A stretch of 64,000 nt of DNA from DT-110 sp030148525 (lineage in GTDB: Bacteria > Bacteroidota > Bacteroidia > Chitinophagales > Saprospiraceae): positions 2,604,001 through 2,668,000 of the forward strand of contig OZ245751.1 in the NCBI GenBank assembly GCA_965227445.1, in the 5' to 3' direction. The notes beneath the pieces were generated by a model, which made no database searches, was not told where the DNA came from, and saw only the letters and a list, made by a program, of their open reading frames with translations. A program made the translations under genes and the position numbers. This document shows positions 17,082 through 24,919 of this stretch, piece after piece (positions within the stretch are counted from its first letter, which is position 1; the number at the start of each line of letters is the position of its first letter).

Positions 17082-18515
17082 ATGTGGAAGAAACTGCCTT
17101 TGCACGTAAAGATCATTATTGGTTTGATCCTCGGTATTATCTATTCCTTTGTCTCCTCCTATTTGGGATGGAATACCTTCACCAAAAACTGGATTGACCC
17201 CTTCGGCACCATTTTCATCAATCTGCTGAAGTTTATTGCTATCCCGCTGGTCCTTTTCTCTATCATTACGGGTGTTGCCGGCCTGCCCGATCCCTCCAAG
17301 CTGGGACGCATGGGAGCAAAAACCCTCGCTGCCTACCTGATCACCACGGTGTTTGCCGTGACCGTTGGATTGGTTTTGGTAAACACCCTGCGTCCGGGTG
17401 ATTATATTTCTATGGATTCCCGGGTGAAAAACCGATTGAAGTACGAAGCCTGGGTAAAAGCTACTCCCGGCGTGGACATTCTGGATGGTAAAAATTACAG
17501 TGACGACCCGGAATACGCCGACCAGATGGACGATGCGGAAGCCCTGATGGAGCAAGAATTAAATAACCAAACGGTCGAGGAACGCATGCAATCGGCCGAG
17601 GAAATGAAAAGCAGTGGCCCGCTGGACTTCCTGGTGGATTTCGTACCTGATAACATCTTTGCCGCCCTCTCGGACGGCGGCCGAATGCTACAGGTCATCT
17701 TTTTTGCCATCTTTTTCGGGATCATGCTGCTGTTAATTCCCAAAGAAAAAGCCAAACCAGTAATCGACGTAGTCGACGGTGCCAATGAGGTTTTCCTGCG
17801 CATGGTGGAAGTGATCATGAATGCCGCACCATTTTTTGTATTTGCGCTAATGGCAGGTGTAATCGCCAAGATGGCTGATACCCCGGCCGAGGTATTACAG
17901 ATCTTCCGGGGACTCCTAAGTTATTCCCTGGTGTTGCTGTTCGGGCTCCTACTGATGATTTTTGTGATATACCCCATAATTGCGGTATCCGTAGCCAGGG
18001 AACTGAAATACCGCGAGTTCTTTAAGCGCATTTCACCGGCTCAGTTTCTGGCTTTCTCTACCAGTTCATCGGCGGCTACCTTGCCCGTGACAATGGAGTG
18101 CGTAAGGGATAACATTGGCGTATCCAAAAACGTGACCAACTTCGTATTACCCATTGGGGCGACCGTAAACATGGATGGCACCAGCCTGTACCAGGCCGTG
18201 GCCGTAGTCTTCATGGCCCAAATGCACCTGGTCGACCTGAGCATTGCCCAGCAGTTGACCATTGTACTTACGGCAACGCTGGCTTCCATCGGAGCCGCTG
18301 CCGTTCCTTCGGCGGGAATCGTTATGATGATTATCGTACTGCAATCGGTAGGACTCAATCCGGCCTGGGTCGCCATTATCTTCCCGGTTGACCGGATATT
18401 GGATATGTTCCGCACCGTAGTGAACGTAACTGGTGATGCCACCGTTTCCACCGTAATCGCTAAATCGGAAGGCGAACTGGACGTGAATACCGGCTACTCC
18501 GGAGCTGTACAATGA
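17082..18515 (+). CDS. Dicarboxylate/amino acid:cation symporter (DAACS family)
   Basis: 477 residues, about eight membrane helices plus two re-entrant hairpins. Family hallmarks: the serine-rich hairpin 1 AFSTSSSAATLP (about residue 325), NMDGT of helix 7 in GATVNMDGTSLYQ, and the second hairpin PSAG. It imports C4-dicarboxylates, glutamate or aspartate with Na+ or H+; the exact substrate is open. Unusual is a polar insertion of about 65 residues around residues 120-190 (KNRLKYEAWVKATPGVDIL...EERMQSAEEMKSSG) between helices 3 and 4. Confidence 0.92.
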   Translation: MWKKLPLHVKIIIGLILGIIYSFVSSYLGWNTFTKNWIDPFGTIFINLLKFIAIPLVLFSIITGVAGLPDPSKLGRMGAKTLAAYLITTVFAVTVGLVLVNTLRPGDYISMDSRVKNRLKYEAWVKATPGVDILDGKNYSDDPEYADQMDDAEALMEQELNNQTVEERMQSAEEMKSSGPLDFLVDFVPDNIFAALSDGGRMLQVIFFAIFFGIMLLLIPKEKAKPVIDVVDGANEVFLRMVEVIMNAAPFFVFALMAGVIAKMADTPAEVLQIFRGLLSYSLVLLFGLLLMIFVIYPIIAVSVARELKYREFFKRISPAQFLAFSTSSSAATLPVTMECVRDNIGVSKNVTNFVLPIGATVNMDGTSLYQAVAVVFMAQMHLVDLSIAQQLTIVLTATLASIGAAAVPSAGIVMMIIVLQSVGLNPAWVAIIFPVDRILDMFRTVVNVTGDATVSTVIAKSEGELDVNTGYSGAVQ

Positions 18516-18604
18516 TTAATCAGGTTTGAGGTTTGGGGTGTGAGGTGTGAGATTAGACTATAGGTTACCTCAAACCCCAAACCTCAAACCTCAAACCTAT
18601 TACA
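18516..18604. terminator. 24-bp inverted repeat built of 7-nt words
   Basis: Arms 18522-18545 and 18568-18591 pair with one mismatch. Both are made of AGGTTTG/AGGTTTGG words on one side and CCTCAAA words on the other. It starts right after the symporter stop codon. Probably a transcript-ending or 3'-stabilising hairpin. Confidence 0.7.
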
Positions 18605-19126
18605 ATGAACTTAGGAATTGGATCACGAGTAAAGCACCCGGCCTACGGAGATGGTGTAGTGATTCGACTACACAAAATGGCCTACGATGTTTGTTTCATG
18701 CTTTACGGCATCAAAGAGGTAGGTCGAACGTACGACAAATGGGAAGTTGTCGAGGCCATCCCTGCCGAAGAGGGTGTCAGTTTTACTGAGGCGGAACAAT
18801 CGCTTATCCGCATTCTGCGCACCTTTAGTGATATCAGTGAAGAAGTCCCTTTGGGTGATCGTTGGGAAGGTGGCAAACTCATTTTGCACCCCGGTGAAGA
18901 CGATCGAAAACCCAAGGAAATGGATATCTCTGTGTTCTTTCACAAGATAGTGATGGTGCGAGACCGATTACGGGTCATGGAACAGCGCATCAATGCCAGT
19001 AAGCATCTCAGCGACGAAGAGAAAGTTAATCTGCAACAATACATTACGCGCATTTACGGAAGCCTGACCAGTTTTAATGTACTGTTCAAATATAAAGAGG
19101 ATCAATTTCGGGGGGAAAGCTCTTAA
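18605..19126 (+). CDS. Conserved Bacteroidota hypothetical protein
   Basis: 173 residues, soluble. The N-terminus MNLGIGSRVKHPAYGDGVVIRLHKMAYDVCFMLYGIKEV resembles an SH3/tudor-like segment of the kind found in CarD, in the UvrD tail or in DUF3553 (basic G-x-R-V-x-H-P-x-Y-G-x-G-V). The rest is helical with DISVFFHKIVMVRDRLRVMEQRINAS and LQQYITRIYGSLTSFNVLFKYKEDQF. No catalytic residues. I recall it as a protein widespread in Bacteroidota without known role; nucleic-acid binding is only suggested by the N-terminal fold. Confidence 0.7.
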   Translation: MNLGIGSRVKHPAYGDGVVIRLHKMAYDVCFMLYGIKEVGRTYDKWEVVEAIPAEEGVSFTEAEQSLIRILRTFSDISEEVPLGDRWEGGKLILHPGEDDRKPKEMDISVFFHKIVMVRDRLRVMEQRINASKHLSDEEKVNLQQYITRIYGSLTSFNVLFKYKEDQFRGESS

Positions 19127-19364
19127 TTGAAATCAGAGGTCGGAATTAGACTGCCAACTGCCAACTGAAGACTGCCAACTGAGCCTTAGCCTAAACCTAT
19201 TTCTCAACCCTTACCACTTTTTCTCTGTTTTACAATTCTTAAACGGTGGTTTTGCTGATCAAGCGCACTTGAATCGGTGAAAACCTTCCTTTTTTGCCGA
19301 AAGGCAGAAGCAATAGGGTGCTTTTAAGTTTGAAATCATTATACAAAGGTTATTTTTGACATAT
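19127..19364. promoter_or_regulatory. Gap with word repeats, a hairpin word and a promoter
   Basis: 19140-19185 has GAAGACT/GCCAACT 7-nt words. A perfect hairpin word is at 19289-19306. A promoter TTTG (19329-19332), 18 nt, TATTTTTG (19351-19358) then stands only 6 nt before the ATG of the TlpA lipoprotein. Confidence 0.5.
19289..19306 (+). repeat. GNRA-hairpin word, GCC-GAAA-GGC type
   Basis: TTTTTTGCCGAAAGGCAG between genes, 60 bp upstream of the TlpA-like gene. Confidence 0.8.
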
Positions 19365-20711
19365 ATGATACGAATTCCATCAAAGTGGGCAATTATCGCC
19401 TGTGTAAGCATACTTATCGGATCCACTACCGGCTGTCTGGTATTTGACAATAAATATACGGCCATTCCACCCGGCCCCTGGAGAGGCATCTTAAAACTGG
19501 AGTTTAATCCCGTTACGCCCAACCCCCGTGGAGAACCCCTGCCGGAGAAGGTAGGTCTGGAATTCGAAGAAATAACCGAAGGGCAGCTGCCCTTCAATTT
19601 CGAAGTGACCTATGTAAACGAAGACAGCCTGTTCATAACCATTCAGAATGGGGAAGAGAACATTGTAGTTGACGATATTATCTGGGGACGCGACCGGGTT
19701 ACGGGTGACGATACTATTCGCATCAACTTCCCCGTTTTCGATTCATATATTCGAGGCAAGTACATGGGTAATGTCATTGAAGGAGAATGGGTAGTAACCA
19801 ATCGGGAAAATTATCGTATCCCTTTTGTAGCGTACTTTGGAAAAGACCATCGTTTTACGGAATTGACCAAGGCACCGGCCGCAGATTTGACAGGACGCTG
19901 GGCAACGACTTTTGGTATTGAGGGTGACGACCCTTATCCGGCCATCGCCGAATTTGAGCAATCGGGTAACTACCTCACCGGGACCTTCCTGACGGAGACG
20001 GGAGATTACCGGTATCTGGAGGGCACAGTCCAGGGAGACAAGGTATATCTGTCGACCTTCGATGGTTCGCATGCCTTCCTGTTCGAGGCCAAAATTAATT
20101 CGGACGGGAGTTTGATCGGTTCGTTCCGGTCTGGCAGCCATTATCGTACACTGTGGGAAGCCGAACGCAATAGTGAAGCTACCCTGCGCGATCCGGATGA
20201 ATTAACTTACCTGAAAGAAGGATACGATCAATTCCAGGTAGCGTTTCCGAATAGTGACGGTGAAATCGTTGATTTGTCGGAACCACCTTATGCCGGAAAG
20301 CCCGTTTTAGTACAAATCCTTGGCACCTGGTGTCCGAATTGCCGGGATGAAACTAAATTTCTGGTAGATTACCTCGCCGATAATCCAGACCAGGATGTGG
20401 AGGTTGTCGGATTGGCTTTTGAACGCCATGAAGACCCCAAAAAAGCTTTTGCGGCCATTGAAACTATGCGCGATAAAATGAATGTCCCCTACCCTGTCCT
20501 GTTAGCGGGTCCCTCGAGTAAAGAGGGAGCCGGGGAGGCACTGCCCATGTTGAACGCCGTTATTTCGTATCCGACGCTCCTGTTTCTGGATGCCGGGCAC
20601 CGGGTACAACGCATACATACCGGATTTGCCGGACCAGCAACCAGCGAATTCGAATCCTTTAAACAGACTTTTGCCGAATCAATGGAGCGCCTGACCGCTC
20701 CGGCACAGTAA
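19365..20711 (+). CDS. TlpA-family thiol-disulfide oxidoreductase, lipoprotein
   Basis: 448 residues from ATG 19365; the frame also has a TTG start at 19356 with no better context. Lipobox STTGC at Cys24. A beta-rich N-terminal part of about 250 residues (DUF4369-like shape) is followed by a thioredoxin/TlpA domain with LGTWCPNC (Cys323-Cys326) and the cis-Pro region ISYPTLLFLDAGHR. The family shuttles electrons to periplasmic proteins, often cytochrome c maturation or stress repair. The -7 box TATTTTTG ends 6 nt before the ATG, which suggests a leaderless mRNA. The gene is followed, 14 bp later, by the TIR/TPR/SDR gene and may be co-transcribed. Confidence 0.88.
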   Translation: MIRIPSKWAIIACVSILIGSTTGCLVFDNKYTAIPPGPWRGILKLEFNPVTPNPRGEPLPEKVGLEFEEITEGQLPFNFEVTYVNEDSLFITIQNGEENIVVDDIIWGRDRVTGDDTIRINFPVFDSYIRGKYMGNVIEGEWVVTNRENYRIPFVAYFGKDHRFTELTKAPAADLTGRWATTFGIEGDDPYPAIAEFEQSGNYLTGTFLTETGDYRYLEGTVQGDKVYLSTFDGSHAFLFEAKINSDGSLIGSFRSGSHYRTLWEAERNSEATLRDPDELTYLKEGYDQFQVAFPNSDGEIVDLSEPPYAGKPVLVQILGTWCPNCRDETKFLVDYLADNPDQDVEVVGLAFERHEDPKKAFAAIETMRDKMNVPYPVLLAGPSSKEGAGEALPMLNAVISYPTLLFLDAGHRVQRIHTGFAGPATSEFESFKQTFAESMERLTAPAQ

Positions 20712-20725
20712 CCAAAAACCAACCC

Positions 20726-23062
20726 ATGGCTAATCGATCCATCGCCCTTGCTTATTGTATCGACAACCTTCATACCGCCGAAGGTATCGAGCGGGCGTTG
20801 CAGTCTGCGAATTTGTCCTTCCAACATTTTTACTGCAAACGCGGCGGCCAAAATATACCGCTTACCAGCCAACTACAAGACGTGGAGGGCTCCATTCTCC
20901 TGTTGATCAGCGATAACTTTCTGCGATCTGTTAACTGCATGCAACGCGCCCTGCAACTTGTACAGCAACGTTCCGATGATCTGTTGCCGGTAGTGGTCGA
21001 CGGTTACCGCCGGGATGATCAGGGGGATATCCTGCCCATCGAGACCCGCTTCGAAAAGATTGGCGACATCATACCCTACATTAATTACTGGCAGAACCAA
21101 TACCTCGATTTGCGTGGACAACGCAAGCGCATCGAAGAAGATACTGATTACGACCAGGAAGCCTTTAGCGATCATCTGCGGAACCTGCGCCAGGTGAGCA
21201 GTGAGGCCAGCGAATTCCTACGCGTGTTGCGAAATATGAATTACCTGACCTTCAACGACTTTGTCGATAATCACTTCGAGGCTTTATTCGAGTGGTTAGG
21301 TGAGGAAGAAGAATGGGAAGCCTTCCGCACCAAGGTGCCGGTAGTCAACCTGCCCGACAGCTTCTTACCTGATGACTCAGAAGAGGAGGAACTAATGGAA
21401 GAACCCCAGGAGGAAGGAACCGAGCCCGCCGATCACCAAAGCGAACCCATGGAATCCGAATCCGAAGAAAGTATCTCCCTGGAAGAGATACCCGGACTCG
21501 ACCTCCTTGAGGAAAGTGAAAATATAGCCCGCATTATCACCCAGAAAATGGGAAATTTACCTCAGGAACCCGAGCACATTCTGGAACCAGATATTCCTGA
21601 CGATGAGGAAACTCCTGAAGAAGAGCAGGGAGTAGAGGAATCGGCTCCCGAAGAAGCACCGGACCAACCCGACGAATCAACGCTGGATGAAGTAGCTGAT
21701 CCCGGTGAAGGGGATTCCGTTTCTCCCGGAGATCAGGCCCACGAGGAGGAGCCAACCCTGGAGGAACCGGATGAAGATGATGCGTTTGAGGAACCAGCAC
21801 CCGCGCTGAACACCACTGATGACAAGGATGATGAGTCAGAGCCAGCAGACGTATCAGCCCTCATTGAACAGGGGTTTCAACTGGTTCAATCGGGGCAGGT
21901 TGAAAATGGTCTGGCCTATATGAATCAGGCGGTTCGCCAGTACCCCAACGACGCTCAGTTACGGTATCACTATGCCTTAATGCTTGCGCAAAATACGTCT
22001 GACTTTTCAGCCGCCATCAATCAATTGTATACCCTGCTGGAAATGCAGCCCACCCACGTTGACGGCAACTTTCTGATGGGTGAATTGGCTGAGCTGGAGG
22101 ATTATTTTGAAAAAGCCAGGGAATACTACGAGCGGGTGGCGGAAGAAAACAGCAATTATCCCGATGTCTATTATCGGCTCGGGATCGTGACTCTCAATCA
22201 TTTTCCGGATGAGAAAAAGAAGGCTGCGAAATACTTCAAAAAAGCCGCCAAGAAAAACCGGGAGCATATCGATGCGCATTATCAGTATGCGCTGTTGATG
22301 AATGAGTCCGTTGGCAAACCGCATAAGGCCCTGAAGTACTTCCTTAAGGTCAGTGAATTGCAGCCCGATCACCCCTTTGTACATTACGATCTGGCATTGC
22401 TATACTATCGCAATGGTGACCGCGAAAAAGCTCGTGCTTACTATCAACAAGCCATCCGCATTAATCCGGAGTTACAAACTGCTGAAAATGACCGCGCTTT
22501 TCTTGCCGGGTTAACCACCTCCGGCGAGGAAACCGATGCCGTAGAAACATCGGCCGGATCGACCCGCTTTGCCGCTACCGGCCCGGTAAGCGAACGGGAT
22601 ACCATCGAAGCCCTGAAGGATAATATTCGCCAGCTTGAAAAATTAATCGCCGAAAAAGACCACCAGATAGTCCAAAGCAGGCCAGCTCGCGGTACCGTTT
22701 TTATTACCGGTGCAACCTCCGGGATCGGCCGCGCAACCGCGGAAGTGTTCGCGCGTGAGGGCTATCGGCTCATCCTCAATGGTCGGCGCTCGGATCGACT
22801 CATCCAGTTACAGCAACAGCTGGAGCATGATTACGGTAGTGAGATTTTGCTCTTACCCTTTGATGTTTCCAATCAACACGCTGTCGCATCGGCCGTGCAA
22901 GCCCTGGAAGACGAATGGTCTGAAATAGATGTGCTGGTGAACAATGCCGGCAAAGCCAAGGGCCTGGCACCTATCCACGAAGGTAATTACGACCACTGGA
23001 ACGAAATGATCGACGTTAATTTGAAGGGTCTCCTCTATCTGACCCGCGAGGTTACCCCCTGA
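20726..23062 (+). CDS. TIR-like / TPR / SDR fusion, N-terminal part (frameshifted)
   Basis: 778 residues. Residues 1-~160 look TIR-like: SIALAYCIDNLHTAEGIERALQSANLSF, SILLLISDNFLRSVNCMQRAL, with Rossmann-like beta strands, but the position of the NADase catalytic Glu after the LISDNFL-C turn is not glutamate, so it is probably non-catalytic. Residues ~200-355 are an acidic, low-complexity spacer. About 360-590 are five to six TPRs (YPNDAQLRYHYALMLAQN, AREYYERVAEENSNYPDVYYRLG). From about 655 comes a short-chain dehydrogenase with VFITGATSGIGRA and VNNAG. The frame stops at 23060 inside the SDR; the missing part continues in the next frame. Confidence 0.8.
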   Translation: MANRSIALAYCIDNLHTAEGIERALQSANLSFQHFYCKRGGQNIPLTSQLQDVEGSILLLISDNFLRSVNCMQRALQLVQQRSDDLLPVVVDGYRRDDQGDILPIETRFEKIGDIIPYINYWQNQYLDLRGQRKRIEEDTDYDQEAFSDHLRNLRQVSSEASEFLRVLRNMNYLTFNDFVDNHFEALFEWLGEEEEWEAFRTKVPVVNLPDSFLPDDSEEEELMEEPQEEGTEPADHQSEPMESESEESISLEEIPGLDLLEESENIARIITQKMGNLPQEPEHILEPDIPDDEETPEEEQGVEESAPEEAPDQPDESTLDEVADPGEGDSVSPGDQAHEEEPTLEEPDEDDAFEEPAPALNTTDDKDDESEPADVSALIEQGFQLVQSGQVENGLAYMNQAVRQYPNDAQLRYHYALMLAQNTSDFSAAINQLYTLLEMQPTHVDGNFLMGELAELEDYFEKAREYYERVAEENSNYPDVYYRLGIVTLNHFPDEKKKAAKYFKKAAKKNREHIDAHYQYALLMNESVGKPHKALKYFLKVSELQPDHPFVHYDLALLYYRNGDREKARAYYQQAIRINPELQTAENDRAFLAGLTTSGEETDAVETSAGSTRFAATGPVSERDTIEALKDNIRQLEKLIAEKDHQIVQSRPARGTVFITGATSGIGRATAEVFAREGYRLILNGRRSDRLIQLQQQLEHDYGSEILLLPFDVSNQHAVASAVQALEDEWSEIDVLVNNAGKAKGLAPIHEGNYDHWNEMIDVNLKGLLYLTREVTP

Positions 23063-23466
23063 TGGTTGCCCGGGGCAAGGGACACGTCATAAACCTGTGC
23101 TCCACGGCCGGTAAGGAAGTGTATCCCAAGGGAAATGTATACTGTGCCACCAAGCACGCCGTAGACGCCCTGACCCAGGCCATGCGAGTAGATCTGTACG
23201 AGCACAACATTCGCGTAAGCCAGGTGAGTCCTGCGCACGTAGAGGAAACCGAATTTGCCGAAGTACGCTTCGACGGTGATAAAAAACGAGCTAAGATCTA
23301 CGAAGATTTCAACCCGCTGACTTCCGGCGATGTAGCCGAGGCAATCTATTTCATTGCTTCCCGTCCACCCCACGTCAATGTGCAGGACGTTTTGCTCATG
23401 GGGACGATGCAGGCCAACTCCCTGTTCATCGATCGCAGCGGACGCCGTTTTGATGAGGAGGAGTAG
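23062..23466 (+). CDS. SDR C-terminal half, continued in another frame
   Basis: 134 residues. It continues the dehydrogenase interrupted at 23060: MVARGKGHVINLCSTAGKEVYPKGNVYCATKHAVDALTQ has the catalytic Ser and YxxxK (YCATK), and the two pieces make a normal ~258-residue SDR. At the junction ACCCCCTGATGG, one missing C in the C5 run would join T-P-(L)-M-V. The stop TGA and the ATG overlap by one base (TGATG), so coupled re-initiation is possible. Alternatives: a sequencing or assembly slip in the C run, a real decaying gene, or programmed slippage. Confidence 0.75.
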   Translation: MVARGKGHVINLCSTAGKEVYPKGNVYCATKHAVDALTQAMRVDLYEHNIRVSQVSPAHVEETEFAEVRFDGDKKRAKIYEDFNPLTSGDVAEAIYFIASRPPHVNVQDVLLMGTMQANSLFIDRSGRRFDEEE

Positions 23467-23717
23467 GCAGGTTTGAGGTTTGAGGTTTGAGGTTTGAGGT
23501 TTGAGGAATATACATTTGTTTATCACCAATGCCCTGCACATACTCCTGATTTGCCAGGCACCTATGCTGTCCGGTCTTTCCCGTAATCTGCCGCCGGGGT
23601 TAAGGAACTGTTTCTGCTCGTAAATCCTTACATTATAGGTACTAAGTATCTATCGTTATGCGGTGCAGGGAGGTTATGGTGTTGGTACATCTTTTGTGGT
23701 TTGGGGCGGTCAATGCC
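23467..23717. repeat. GTTTGAG array and non-coding gap
   Basis: The SDR stop codon is followed at once by about five copies of a GTTTGAG unit (23469-23505). The remaining 210 bp hold no convincing gene; the left part may be a scar of the truncated gene at 23718. Confidence 0.6.
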
Positions 23718-24392
23718 TTAGTCTTTGGAAAAGATGGTCGAAAGATCTTCATCACGAAAAAGTAAACTTCCATCAATATGCCTGAAAAGCCCGGTATCCA
23801 ATTGGTTGAATGCATCGGGAAACAAAGAAAAGGTGCCTTCTTTCTTATGAAAGAGAAATAAGCGGCCCTCATTTTTTTTGACCCAGGCAGTTGTGTCCGT
23901 ATGCCCCCTCACCGATTCTATACCAGAAGGGCCCAAATTAGCTTCTAAAAAAGGCGTACCATATTTAGTAGGCAGTTGAATGAGCGTGTCTATATTGAAG
24001 CTATCGGGGAATTGGAATTTTATAAAATTGAGGTACGCCAAACCTTCCTCGTATGGTAAAAATTCGTCTTTCCGCAGATCCAAATAGGAATTTGTTTGGT
24101 AGAAAAATAAGAGATGTTCACCGGATGGATATATATTTCCCACATTATCCATACGAATAGAATGCGGGTTCTCGGGATTACTGCGATAGACCCTGAAACG
24201 TTGGCCGTCATATCTGGTTATTCCATTAAGCGTAGAAATCCATGTAAAACCAAGACTATCCTGATAAATACCGGAAACGTTATCATGAGACAATCCATCT
24301 TCCAGGGAAAGGTGTTGTATGGATAGTTCCTGGCTGAATAGCTGATTAGTGGCAATAACGAAAAGACAGGTAGTAAAGACTACCTTTTTCAT
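23718..24392 (-). pseudogene. Truncated two-component-type propeller protein
   Basis: 224 residues from MKKVVFTTCLFVIATNQLFSQ, with a signal peptide. The start SIQHLSLEDGLSHDNVSGIYQDSLGFTWISTLNGITRYDGQRFRVYRSNP is the first Reg_prop repeat of the large (about 900-1400 residue) hybrid sensor or LuxR-type regulators of Bacteroidota. Only the first propeller blades are present; the rest of the propeller, Y_Y_Y domain, kinase or HTH are absent, and the frame ends at TAG 23718 after LSTIFSKD. It is most likely a 5' fragment of a broken gene; a short stand-alone sensor is possible but less likely. Confidence 0.75.
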
Positions 24393-24661
24393 TCGAACAG
24401 CAAGCATGAGTCTCCGGTGTTTCTTTCAAGATACCGAAATTATGACGGGAGGGGCTTGACCATATGTTCCAAAAAATCAGGTTTGAGGTAGGAGGTTTGG
24501 GGTTTTAGGTGAGGACAGAAGGAATCCCCTCCTTATGACTCTGTGTGCCTCCGTGGTAAAAAACGCTGTACGCGATACGGTCCACAGCTGACGGCAGCAA
24601 AGGAGCGGTAATACTGACTTCAATCCCACCGCTGAAGCGGGTGGGCTTAAACTACCGACCA

Positions 24662-24676
24662 TTTGGCGAAAGCCAA
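24662..24676 (+). repeat. GNRA-hairpin word, GGC-GAAA-GCC type
   Basis: TTTGGCGAAAGCCAA, fully palindromic stem, intergenic. Confidence 0.85.
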
Positions 24677-24842
24677 TACATTCCAACCCCATTCATCATT
24701 GAGCATTTAGCATTGCCAACTCATGCCGGTCGTAGTCCGTACGTACTCCGGCGGGCGGAGAGCGTGGAATGGAGAAAACGAAGGAACGGTAATGCCGACT
24801 GCACTCCCACCGCTGAAGCAGGTGGGCTTAAACTGCCAACCA

Positions 24843-24857
24843 TTTGGCGAAAGCCAA
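24843..24857 (+). repeat. GNRA-hairpin word, GGC-GAAA-GCC type
   Basis: Second intergenic copy, TTTGGCGAAAGCCAA, inside a block duplicated from about 24.62 kb. Confidence 0.85.
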
Positions 24858-24919
24858 TACATTCCAACCCCATTCAACATTCAACATTCAACATTCATCA
24901 TTGAGCATTGCCCACTGAT

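Larger units (their letters stand above)
24393..24919. repeat. Intergenic repeat cluster
   Basis: Contains a tail of GGTTTGAGG words (24479), a CTCTGTGTGCCTCCGTGG segment (24539), two near-identical blocks with a REP-like hairpin (24627, 24809) plus a hairpin word (24662, 24843), two copies of a GTACTCCGGCGGGCGGAGAGC segment, and ATTCAAC/ATTGAGC 7-nt words (24860-24912). No gene. Confidence 0.75.
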
